A stretch of DNA of 64,000 bases from Prevotellaceae bacterium UBA1746 (GTDB lineage Bacteria; Bacteroidota; Bacteroidia; Bacteroidales; Bacteroidaceae), in the NCBI GenBank assembly GCA_002314875.1, contig DCHS01000017.1:124001-188000 (forward strand), given 5' to 3'. A program made the position numbers and the translations under genes. Below, in pieces: positions 53,339 through 60,660 of the stretch (positions within the stretch are counted from its first letter, which is position 1; every line of letters begins with the position of its first letter). The notes beneath the pieces were generated by a model that worked only from the letters and a program-made list of their open reading frames with translations, ran no database searches and was not told where the DNA came from.

Positions 53339-54775
53339 ATGAAACGAATTGTAACGCTTATTGCTCTCTTTGCTACTCTTTCCTCCTTTGCCCAACGACT
53401 GGTGACGGGAGATAAGGATGTCGATGCTGCCTTTGATCTGGCGGTATGGACCGTTGACCATAACACCGAGAATATGCTGCTGAAGGCTGGCGGCGACTAC
53501 GGCGGCGAATGGACGCGCGATTGTGCGATGAATGCGTGGAATGCGGCTTCCCTTATCCGTCCTCAGGTGGCGGAATATTCCCTGTGGAGCGTGACGAACC
53601 AGCGACAGACCATCGGCCACCAGTATTGGGACAAGATTATCTGGGTCATCGCCGCCTGGAACCATTATCTCGTCAACGGTGACCGAAAGTTCCTGAGGAC
53701 GGCCTATGATTGTTCGGCAAAGACGATGGCAGAACTCCGCCGTGACTACTACGACAGCCGTTACGGTCTCTTCACGGGTCCTGCGGTTTTCCAGGATGGT
53801 ATCGCTGCCTACGATGAACCGATGTACGAACCTGCCCGCCATGACCGCTCGTATGTCCTCGAGCATCCCCGTGCGCCGCAGATGAAGTGTCTCTCGACGA
53901 ATGCCGTCTATTATGAGGCTTACCGCATCCTGACGCTGATGGCCCGTGAACTCGGTGACCATGGCCGCTATGAGGCGGAGGCAAGGGCGCTGAAACATGC
54001 TATCCGCCAGCACCTCTATGATGCCCGCAACCATCGGTTGTATTTCCTCCTCGATGACCACGGCCGTAAGCACGATGAGCAGGAGGGTCTCGGTGTGGCT
54101 TATGCCGTGATGTTCGATATCCTCAGTGCGAGCGAGGCTCGTCAGGTTCTTCAGAATTGCCATATCACGGAACATGGCATTCCCGCAGTCTGGCCCTGCT
54201 ACATCCGTTTCAGCGAAGATAAGCCCGGCCGTCACAATGTGATGATATGGCCCCAGGTCAATATGTACTATGCCTCTGCCTGTGCGCATGTGGGTGAGCG
54301 GAGACAGTTCTGGTTTGAGGTCCGCAATCTCGCCGATCTGGCCCTCCACCACAGTGTTGACGGTAAACCGAATTATCACGAGATCTACACCGAGAAAGGT
54401 CGTCCTTCGGGTGGTTGGCAGTGTGACCACGAATGGGCTCCGCTGAACCACCAGACCTGGGCGGCAACGGGTTTCCTCCGTGCCATCATCACCGAGGTCT
54501 TCGGTCTGCATTTCGAAACGAACGGTCTCCGTCTGGAGCCTCTCGGTATGGACCGTATGGGAACGGCAACGCTCAGTGACATCCGCTATCGTGGTGCCAA
54601 CATCACGGTGAAACTCTCTGGCACTGGTGGCCGAATCGCTTCCTGCCGTATCAACGGCCGTCCTGCCAAGCCTTTCATTCCTGCAGGAGCCAGGGGCAAC
54701 TATGTTGTCGAAATCCAGTTCCAGGGTGGTAATACTGCTGTCGGAGGTACAACGGTTGCCGGTGGAAGAAGATAA
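53339..54775 (+). CDS. Exported six-hairpin glycosidase-like protein, MGH1/GH63-like (478 aa)
   Basis: Signal peptide MKRIVTLIALFATLSSFA. The sequence has the (alpha/alpha)6 toroid pattern: GGDYGGEWTRDCAMNAWNAA resembles the acidic-residue-bearing motif of GH63/MGH1-like enzymes, and a second acidic site may be HDEQEGLGVAYAVMFD. NYHEIYTEKGRPSGGWQCD is near the C-terminal part of the toroid, followed by a small beta domain (about 395-460). The end is a Gly/Thr run (GGNTAVGGTTVAGGRR). Family placement is by resemblance only; GH125 or another clan member remains possible. The substrate is unknown. It is 31 bp upstream of the GH16 gene, suggesting co-expression. Confidence 0.65.
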   Translation: MKRIVTLIALFATLSSFAQRLVTGDKDVDAAFDLAVWTVDHNTENMLLKAGGDYGGEWTRDCAMNAWNAASLIRPQVAEYSLWSVTNQRQTIGHQYWDKIIWVIAAWNHYLVNGDRKFLRTAYDCSAKTMAELRRDYYDSRYGLFTGPAVFQDGIAAYDEPMYEPARHDRSYVLEHPRAPQMKCLSTNAVYYEAYRILTLMARELGDHGRYEAEARALKHAIRQHLYDARNHRLYFLLDDHGRKHDEQEGLGVAYAVMFDILSASEARQVLQNCHITEHGIPAVWPCYIRFSEDKPGRHNVMIWPQVNMYYASACAHVGERRQFWFEVRNLADLALHHSVDGKPNYHEIYTEKGRPSGGWQCDHEWAPLNHQTWAATGFLRAIITEVFGLHFETNGLRLEPLGMDRMGTATLSDIRYRGANITVKLSGTGGRIASCRINGRPAKPFIPAGARGNYVVEIQFQGGNTAVGGTTVAGGRR

Positions 54776-54806
54776 TCTTTTTTGATACTATTAAAGAATC
54801 CGCAAT

Positions 54807-56183
54807 ATGAAGAATTGGAAAATGTGGAGTCTGGCGCTGGTGGCGTTCGTACTCCCTCTCCTCGCTTTTGGCGATGTGAGTAAATCCGGTTATAAACTGG
54901 TGTTCTCCTCTGAGACTCCGGCAGCGGCAAAGGTGGCGATGCCGAACCTGACGGACGAAGAACTGGCGGCCTGTACGGGTTGCTTCGAGAACTATGAGGC
55001 CCTGGAGAAGGTCTGGGACTATTGTTCCCGCGAAAGTCCGACGTGGAAGAGGTTAATGGGAACGACCCTCGCTGAACAGCGCCAGATGGTGGACTTTACC
55101 GATGGTGTCCTCAATCTCCATGCCAAAAAGGTGACGAGTGCCAGCGATGGTACGGAGAAGTTCCTGACGTCAGGTCTGCAGATGAAACAGGGCTATACCT
55201 ACGGAATCATCGAGATTAAGGCCAAGAACAATCCCTTCACCGGCAATTTCCCCGCCCTGTGGATGATGCCTGTCGACAACAGTGCCGGTTGGCCCTATGG
55301 CGGTGAAATCGATATTATGGAGATGATTGACAATTCCTATAGAGTCTATGGAACGGTCCACAACGGCAACTGTACCTGTATTGGTAAGACGGGCTATTAT
55401 AGCGGAAACACCATGGCGAGTGAAGGCTATCATGTCTACACCCTCCTCTGGACGACGAACAGCCTGACCTGGTATTGCGACGGCAATCAGTTCTACCAGT
55501 TGAGCAAGCCGACGAGCAATGCCGATGTCATCTATCCTTTCGACAAGGATTTTTACATCATCGTCAATCAGAGTGTCGGTAACGGCAGCTGGGCAGCGAA
55601 TGTGGACGAAAGCCATGCCTACGAGCAGGATATCGAATATGTCCGTATCTATCAGCCTACGAATGATATTTCTCTGGATACCAGCACGTATTATACGATT
55701 CAGTGCGGCTACAGTGGCTGGCCTCGTTATGCGGTCGGCGAGGGAACATCCGTTGTTCCCAAACTTACCACGCTTACCTCGGGTGATAATGCCCGCTGGC
55801 AGTTTCTTCGTCAGACCGACGGCACTTTCCTGATTCGCAACAAGGGAACGGGTTTGTATGCCACCACGGGCGCCGAGGTGCAGGAAGGTCCTGTAACTCT
55901 CTCCAGCGAGCCGTATTATTGGACGATTAAGCCTAACGCAAGTGATCCCAGTCTGATGCAGATTTTCACCAAGGAGGGCAATCTCTGCTGGTATACCAAT
56001 CCGTCAGCATGGTCCACGGTAATCCTCCAGCCGAAGGAGTATGGCGCAAGCATCTGGAATTTCAATGCCATCAGCGATGACAAACCGTCTTTCTCCCGCG
56101 GTGACGTCAACCGTGACGGCAAGGTAGACATCGCCGATATCACCGAACTCGCAGAAATCCTCTTGGGGAGATTGAAGGAGTGA
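54807..56183 (+). CDS. GH16 beta-glucanase-like enzyme with dockerin-like C-terminus (458 aa)
   Basis: Signal peptide to about residue 22. The GH16 catalytic signature is GGEIDIMEMI, giving Glu167 nucleophile, Asp169 and Glu172 acid/base, preceded by GNFPALWMMPVD. Residues about 285-425 look like a ricin-type beta-trefoil (YYTIQCGYSGWPRYAV, FLIRNKGTGLYATTG, WYTNPSAWSTVILQ). The last 26 residues contain GDVNRDGKVDIADITELAEI, a calcium-binding dockerin-type half. GH16 enzymes cleave beta-1,3/1,4-glucans, laminarin, agar or similar polymers; which one is unclear. The unusually long insert (about 40-80) before the catalytic core is not recognised. Confidence 0.9.
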   Translation: MKNWKMWSLALVAFVLPLLAFGDVSKSGYKLVFSSETPAAAKVAMPNLTDEELAACTGCFENYEALEKVWDYCSRESPTWKRLMGTTLAEQRQMVDFTDGVLNLHAKKVTSASDGTEKFLTSGLQMKQGYTYGIIEIKAKNNPFTGNFPALWMMPVDNSAGWPYGGEIDIMEMIDNSYRVYGTVHNGNCTCIGKTGYYSGNTMASEGYHVYTLLWTTNSLTWYCDGNQFYQLSKPTSNADVIYPFDKDFYIIVNQSVGNGSWAANVDESHAYEQDIEYVRIYQPTNDISLDTSTYYTIQCGYSGWPRYAVGEGTSVVPKLTTLTSGDNARWQFLRQTDGTFLIRNKGTGLYATTGAEVQEGPVTLSSEPYYWTIKPNASDPSLMQIFTKEGNLCWYTNPSAWSTVILQPKEYGASIWNFNAISDDKPSFSRGDVNRDGKVDIADITELAEILLGRLKE

Positions 56184-56186
56184 GGA

Positions 56187-56240
56187 GGTTATAAGGTTTA
56201 AGGCTTCGCCTGGTTCAAGAAGGTTCAAAAAGGTTCAAAA
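56187..56240 (+). repeat. GGTTCAA/TATAAGG intergenic repeat, copy 2
   Basis: It contains GGTTATAAGGTTTA, AAGGCTTCGCCT and GGTTCAAGAAGGTTCAA, in the same order as copy 1 (minus strand, 47957-48062). It follows a stop codon within a few bases, as copy 1 does. Confidence 0.6.
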
Positions 56241-56255
56241 TTAAAATTAAAGAAT

Positions 56256-56804
56256 TTGGAAACACAATATTTGATTATAGTTATTGCTGCCGTAGCGGCA
56301 GTGGTATTTCTGGTGATTACCATGTACAACGGTCTGGTATCCCTTCGCAATAAGGTCCGCGAGGCATTCTCGACGATGGATGTGTATTTGAAGAAGCGCT
56401 TTGACTTGATTCCCAATCTTGTTGCGGTGGTGAAAGGCTATGCTTCCCATGAGGCAGAGACCTTGGAACGCGTGACGGAGATGCGAACGAAGGCAAAGGG
56501 TCTGAGCAGCCAGATTGAGGGCGAACAGCAGATTACCGAGGCTTTGGCGAAGGTGATGGCTGTCGTTGAGGCTTATCCTGAACTCCGTGCCGACAAGCAG
56601 TTCCAGGAACTCCAGCAGCAGTTGGTGCAGATCGAGGAGGATATCGCCAGCGCACGCCGTTATTACAATGGTGCGGTCCGCGAATTCAATAATCACTGCG
56701 AGACGATTCCCAACAATATCATCGCATCCATCGCAGGTTTCAAGCCCCAGCCGATGTTTGAGGCCAAAGCCGACGAACGCACTGCGGTGAAGGTGGAGGT
56801 GTAA
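56256..56804 (+). CDS. lemA: LemA family membrane protein
   Basis: The protein has 182 residues. The start is the TTG at 56256: no in-frame ATG lies close upstream, and the first internal Met (residue 23) would remove the single membrane helix (YLIIVIAAVAAVVFLVITMY). After the helix come the family blocks RNKVREAFSTMDVYLKKRFD, LIPNLVAVVKGYASHE and ARRYYNGAVREFNN, forming a helical coiled-coil bundle outside the membrane. Function is not settled for the family. It is followed after 69 bp by a DUF2207 protein, a common partner. Confidence 0.92.
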   Translation: METQYLIIVIAAVAAVVFLVITMYNGLVSLRNKVREAFSTMDVYLKKRFDLIPNLVAVVKGYASHEAETLERVTEMRTKAKGLSSQIEGEQQITEALAKVMAVVEAYPELRADKQFQELQQQLVQIEEDIASARRYYNGAVREFNNHCETIPNNIIASIAGFKPQPMFEAKADERTAVKVEV

Positions 56805-56805
56805 T

Positions 56806-56846
56806 AGGTTCCGGTTGTTCCAGAGGTTCCGGAAGTTCCGGAGTGC
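56806..56846. repeat. 9-bp tandem repeat, GGTTCCGGA type, copy 1
   Basis: After the lemA stop come GGTTCCGGT, TGTTCCAGA, GGTTCCGGA and AGTTCCGGA in register. The same 9-bp unit recurs after DUF2207 (58776-58802, inverted) and nadB (60587-60625). Confidence 0.65.
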
Positions 56847-56873
56847 CCCCCCAATAGAAGATAAAAGAAAAAC

Positions 56874-58772
56874 ATGATGAAGATAAGAATACTGTTGGCT
56901 GTACTCTGTATGCTGTGCAGTCTGACGGCTTTCGCTGACCGCGGAGGTATGGTCTATAACGACTATAAGATCCAGGCGAAGGTGCAGAAGGATAATGTGT
57001 GGGATGTCACTGAGACCATCACCATTACCTATAACGAGCCACGCCACGGTTTTTACCGCTATATCCCGACGAAATATTCCCGCTTCCTTCCTGTGAAGAT
57101 GGCGGATGGCAAGGACAGCCTGATGTGCTTCCGCTATGCCATGGAACTGACAGATATCAGCGTCAGCGAAGAGGCGGTGATGGAGGACGACGGCGACAAC
57201 CGCGTCATCCGTATCGGCAGTGAAAACCTCGAGATTACCGGTACCCATACCTACGAGATCAGCTATCGCCTGCAATATCCCGACGATCGCTATACCGCAA
57301 AGGATTTCCTTTTCCATACCGTCCTCGGAGCCGATTTCAACGCTGAAATTGAGCATCTCTCCTTCGATGTTGCTTTTGAAAAGCCTCTTCCCGCCTCTGC
57401 TCTCGAACAACTGAAGATCTATAGCGGAAAGTACGGAAATACCGATGAATCCGTGCAGGTTGCGTTGGAGAAATCAGCAACACACCTCGTTGGAACTGCC
57501 GATACCATCGCTCCGAACCAGGCTGTTACCCTCTATGCTGAAATGCCCGAAGGCTATTACGAAGGTGCGACGAAGACCCCTTCCTTGCCCTGCGGTATAT
57601 TCTTCTGGCTCGCCGTTATCTGTGCCGTGGTGATCATCGTTATGGCGCAGCGCATGCATGCTCCCAGCATCACCAAGCAGATAGAATTCTATCCTCCCGA
57701 AGGTATCTCGCCGGCAGAGGTAGGAACGATTATTGACAACCAGGTTGATGTCATCGATATGGCGGCCCTCATTCCCTGGCTGGCAGGAAAGGGTTATCTG
57801 AAGATTCAGGAAGAAAGCGAAGGCAAGATCTTCAAGAGTGAGACCCTCCGTGTCACCAAACTCAAGGAGCTTCCCGACTCCCTGCCTGTATATCAGCGCA
57901 AATTGATAGAGGCCCTTTTCGGTGAGGAGAAGGAGATAGTCTTCAATGACCTCGAACCGAGACCGGCAACGATGAAGGCTGCCTTCAACGGTCTTGGCGA
58001 TGTCTTCAAAGGCGAGAAGAATCTGATGAGTTGGAGCGGCTGGTCTGGCCTGTGCTATCTCCTCCCCATCTTTGCGTTCTGCGCCCTCTGGTTCTCCTCC
58101 AGCGTGGAAATGTTTGACGGCGACTATCTGCTCTTTGCCATCTTGTTTGTGGCCATCCCTGCAGCCCTCCATTTCTTCCTTGAATCCTGGCAGAGTAATC
58201 GTCAGGAACTGATGTCTAACGGAGCGAAAATCTTTTTCAAAATTGCCTTTGCAGCCATGTGGGCTGTGGCCTGCTTTTTATGGATTGGCTGCAGGTCTTA
58301 TGGCGACTACCTCCAAGTTGCACACATTGTGCTTATCTACGCTTTGCTATGGATGGCTATCGGCTATCTGAAGTCCTTCCATATCAACAGCGAATACCGT
58401 GCGAAGATGATGGGTAAACTCCTCGGTCTGAAGGAGTTCATCGAGACTGCCGACGAGCCTCGTCTGAAAACTCTCCTCGAGGACGATCCCGAATACTTCT
58501 ACCGCATTATGCCCTATGCCATGGTCTTTGGTTTGACTGACAAATGGGCCGACCAGTTCCGCAACCTTAAGATAGAGCAGCCAGACTGGTACAACGGCAC
58601 GAATTTCAATTCCAATTTCATGGCAGCGAATATGGTCCACTCCCTGAGTTCATCCGTTTCCGACGCCATCACGACGGTGAGCCACGATCCCAGTTCATCC
58701 ACTGGCGCTGGTGGTGGCGGCGGTGGCTTTTCTGGCGGCGGAGGCGGCGGCGGAGGCGGCGGCAGCTGGTAA
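56874..58772 (+). CDS. DUF2207 family membrane protein (632 aa)
   Basis: Signal peptide (MMKIRILLAVLCMLCSLTAFA; Met2 at 56877 is an equal start candidate). The extracytoplasmic DUF2207 domain (about 25-235) has VWDVTETITITYNEPRHGFY. Membrane helices lie near 240-260, and further segments near 385-415 and 455-495. Between them is a cytoplasmic winged-helix-like stretch (PPEGISPAEVGTIIDNQ). The C-terminus is a glycine run (FSGGGGGGGGGGSW), as in many family members. Function unknown; pairing with LemA is widespread and suggests a joint envelope role. Confidence 0.88.
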   Translation: MMKIRILLAVLCMLCSLTAFADRGGMVYNDYKIQAKVQKDNVWDVTETITITYNEPRHGFYRYIPTKYSRFLPVKMADGKDSLMCFRYAMELTDISVSEEAVMEDDGDNRVIRIGSENLEITGTHTYEISYRLQYPDDRYTAKDFLFHTVLGADFNAEIEHLSFDVAFEKPLPASALEQLKIYSGKYGNTDESVQVALEKSATHLVGTADTIAPNQAVTLYAEMPEGYYEGATKTPSLPCGIFFWLAVICAVVIIVMAQRMHAPSITKQIEFYPPEGISPAEVGTIIDNQVDVIDMAALIPWLAGKGYLKIQEESEGKIFKSETLRVTKLKELPDSLPVYQRKLIEALFGEEKEIVFNDLEPRPATMKAAFNGLGDVFKGEKNLMSWSGWSGLCYLLPIFAFCALWFSSSVEMFDGDYLLFAILFVAIPAALHFFLESWQSNRQELMSNGAKIFFKIAFAAMWAVACFLWIGCRSYGDYLQVAHIVLIYALLWMAIGYLKSFHINSEYRAKMMGKLLGLKEFIETADEPRLKTLLEDDPEYFYRIMPYAMVFGLTDKWADQFRNLKIEQPDWYNGTNFNSNFMAANMVHSLSSSVSDAITTVSHDPSSSTGAGGGGGGFSGGGGGGGGGGSW

Positions 58773-58775
58773 GCA

Positions 58776-58802
58776 GGAACTACCGGAACATCCGGGACTA
58801 AC
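58776..58802. repeat. 9-bp repeat, inverted copy 2
   Basis: GGAACTACC, GGAACATCC and GGGACTAAC follow in a 9-bp register, the reverse complement of the GGNNNTTCC unit, directly after the DUF2207 stop. Confidence 0.5.
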
Positions 58803-58841
58803 AATGGCGACCATCCATGAGGGTGGTCGCCATTGCTTTTT
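58802..58841 (+). terminator. Terminator after the DUF2207 gene
   Basis: CAATGGCGACCA (58802-58813) and TGGTCGCCATTG (58824-58835) form a 12-bp stem, extendable inward, followed by CTTTTT. Confidence 0.85.
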
Positions 58842-58915
58842 CGTGATTTTATTAATTATTATTAATAGCGGTTCATTTTTAAGGGAGAATTATTGGCGGG
58901 TTCAGTTTTTTTCGC

Positions 58916-58923
58916 TAATTTTG
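58916..58923 (+). promoter_or_regulatory. -7 box of the nadB promoter
   Basis: TAATTTTG matches TAnnTTTG and lies 73 bp before the nadB start. The -33 position carries ATTG, a partial match. Confidence 0.45.
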
Positions 58924-58996
58924 CCGCGCAATAAAAGCACAGCGGCCGACGACGGAGAGTTGCGGCCTGATAATCAAGCTTTTTGGCAAATAACCT

Positions 58997-60580
58997 ATGA
59001 TTCGTAAATTTGATTTTCTCGTTATTGGTTCCGGTGTTGCCGGAATGAGCTATGCCCTCCAGGTAGCCGCCTCGGGCAAAGGAAAGGTGGCTTTGATTTG
59101 TAAGACGACCATCGACGAAGCGAATACCGCAAAGGCTCAGGGTGGTGTGTCCAGTGTTACGAATTTTAAGGTGGATACTTTCGAGAAGCATATCGAAGAC
59201 ACCATGATAGCCGGTGACTATATCTCCGACCCCGCTGCTGTCGAGCAGGTGGTGAAGGGCGGTCCCGACGGTATCAAGCGCCTCGTAGAGTGGGGCGTTA
59301 ACTTTGACAAGAAGGAGGACGGCACCTTTGACCTCCATCGTGAAGGTGGTCATTCCGAGTTCCGTATTCTCCACCATGCCGACGACACCGGCTTTGAGAT
59401 TCAGCGCGGTCTCATCGAGGCTTGCCGCCGTCATCGCAATATTAAGATTATGGAGAACCACTATGCCGTTGAGGTCATTACCCAGCACCATCTCGGCGTA
59501 GAAGTCAATCGTCAGACCCCCGATATCGAATGCTATGGCGCCTACGTTCTTGACCCCGATACCGGCAAGATTGATACCTACCTCAGCAAGGTCACCGTGC
59601 TTGCCACCGGTGGCTGCGGTGCCGTTTACAGCACAACCTCCAATCCCAACATCGCTACCGGCGACGGTATCGCCATGGCCTACCGTGCCAAGGCAACCGT
59701 TCAGGATATGGAGTTCGTGCAGTTCCATCCTACCGTTCTCTATAATCCCAAAGAGACACACCCTGCCTACCTCATTACCGAGGCTATGCGCGGTTACGGC
59801 GGTATCCTCCGCCTTCCCAATGGTCAGGAGTTCATGCAGAAGTACGACAAGCGCCTCTCTCTGGCTCCCCGCGATATTGTAGCCCGCGCCATCGACCGCG
59901 AGATGAAGATCCACGGTCTCGACCATGTCTGCCTCGATGTTACCCATAAGGATCCCGAAGAGACGAAGCACCATTTCCCCAATATCTATGCCAAGTGTCT
60001 CTCCATCGGTATCGATATTACCAAGCAGTACATCCCTGTTGCTCCCGCAGCCCACTACCTCTGCGGTGGTGTCAAGGTAGACCTTAATTCCGAGAGCAGC
60101 ATCCACAGGCTCTATGCCATCGGCGAATGTTCCTGCACCGGTCTCCACGGCGGTAACCGTCTGGCCTCAAACAGTCTCATCGAGGCCGTCGTTTATGCTG
60201 AAAAGGCCGCACAGCACAGCCTTGCCCATATTTCAGAATACGATTATAACACCAAAATCCCTGAGTGGAATGACGAAGGCGTGATGACGAACGAAGAGAA
60301 GATTCTCATCGCCCAGGATGCCCGTGAAGTTTGCCAGATTATGTCGAACTATGTCGGTATCGTCCGTTCCGACCTCCGTCTCAAGCGCGCGTGGACGCGC
60401 CTCGATTTGCTCTATGAGGAGACCGAGGAACTCTTCAAGCGTGTGAAGGCAACCCCCGACATCTGCGAGCTCCGCAACATGATCAACGTGGGTTACCTCA
60501 TCACCCGCCAGGCTATCGAGCGCAAGGAGAGCCGTGGTCTTCACTACACCATCGACTATCCGAAGCACGCGCTGGACTAA
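58997..60580 (+). CDS. nadB: L-aspartate oxidase
   Basis: FAD enzyme of 527 residues that oxidises L-aspartate to iminoaspartate for NAD synthesis; fumarate can serve as acceptor in anaerobes. The FAD-binding N-terminus is FLVIGSGVAGMSYALQVA, with TAKAQGGVSSV following. Active-site blocks are EGGHSEFRILHHADDTG, QFHPTVLY, PRDIVARAID and HYLCGGVKVDLN. C-terminal GECSCTGLHGGNRLASNSLI completes the flavin site. Succinate dehydrogenase flavoproteins share the fold, but the length and these blocks favour NadB. nadA and nadC are not adjacent. Confidence 0.95.
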   Translation: MIRKFDFLVIGSGVAGMSYALQVAASGKGKVALICKTTIDEANTAKAQGGVSSVTNFKVDTFEKHIEDTMIAGDYISDPAAVEQVVKGGPDGIKRLVEWGVNFDKKEDGTFDLHREGGHSEFRILHHADDTGFEIQRGLIEACRRHRNIKIMENHYAVEVITQHHLGVEVNRQTPDIECYGAYVLDPDTGKIDTYLSKVTVLATGGCGAVYSTTSNPNIATGDGIAMAYRAKATVQDMEFVQFHPTVLYNPKETHPAYLITEAMRGYGGILRLPNGQEFMQKYDKRLSLAPRDIVARAIDREMKIHGLDHVCLDVTHKDPEETKHHFPNIYAKCLSIGIDITKQYIPVAPAAHYLCGGVKVDLNSESSIHRLYAIGECSCTGLHGGNRLASNSLIEAVVYAEKAAQHSLAHISEYDYNTKIPEWNDEGVMTNEEKILIAQDAREVCQIMSNYVGIVRSDLRLKRAWTRLDLLYEETEELFKRVKATPDICELRNMINVGYLITRQAIERKESRGLHYTIDYPKHALD

Positions 60581-60586
60581 GGGGCC

Positions 60587-60625
60587 GGCGGTTCCGGAAG
60601 TTCCGGATATTCCGGCGGTTCCGGT
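60587..60625. repeat. 9-bp tandem repeat, GGNNNTTCC type, copy 3
   Basis: GGCGGTTCC, GGAAGTTCC, GGATATTCC and GGCGGTTCC follow in perfect 9-bp register after the nadB stop. The fixed bases are GG and TTCC and the middle three vary. Confidence 0.7.
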
Positions 60626-60660
60626 CAAACCAAGAAAAATTATTAACAAAACATATCAAT

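Noticed and set aside
48064..56183. A polysaccharide utilisation locus around GH31, the six-hairpin glycosidase and GH16
   Set aside because: No SusC/SusD pair or hybrid two-component or ECF regulator is present and the genes are on different strands with separate promoters.
56806..60625. CRISPR array suggested by short regular repeats
   Set aside because: The period is 9 bp with no spacers of the usual 30-40 bp, and no cas gene is nearby.
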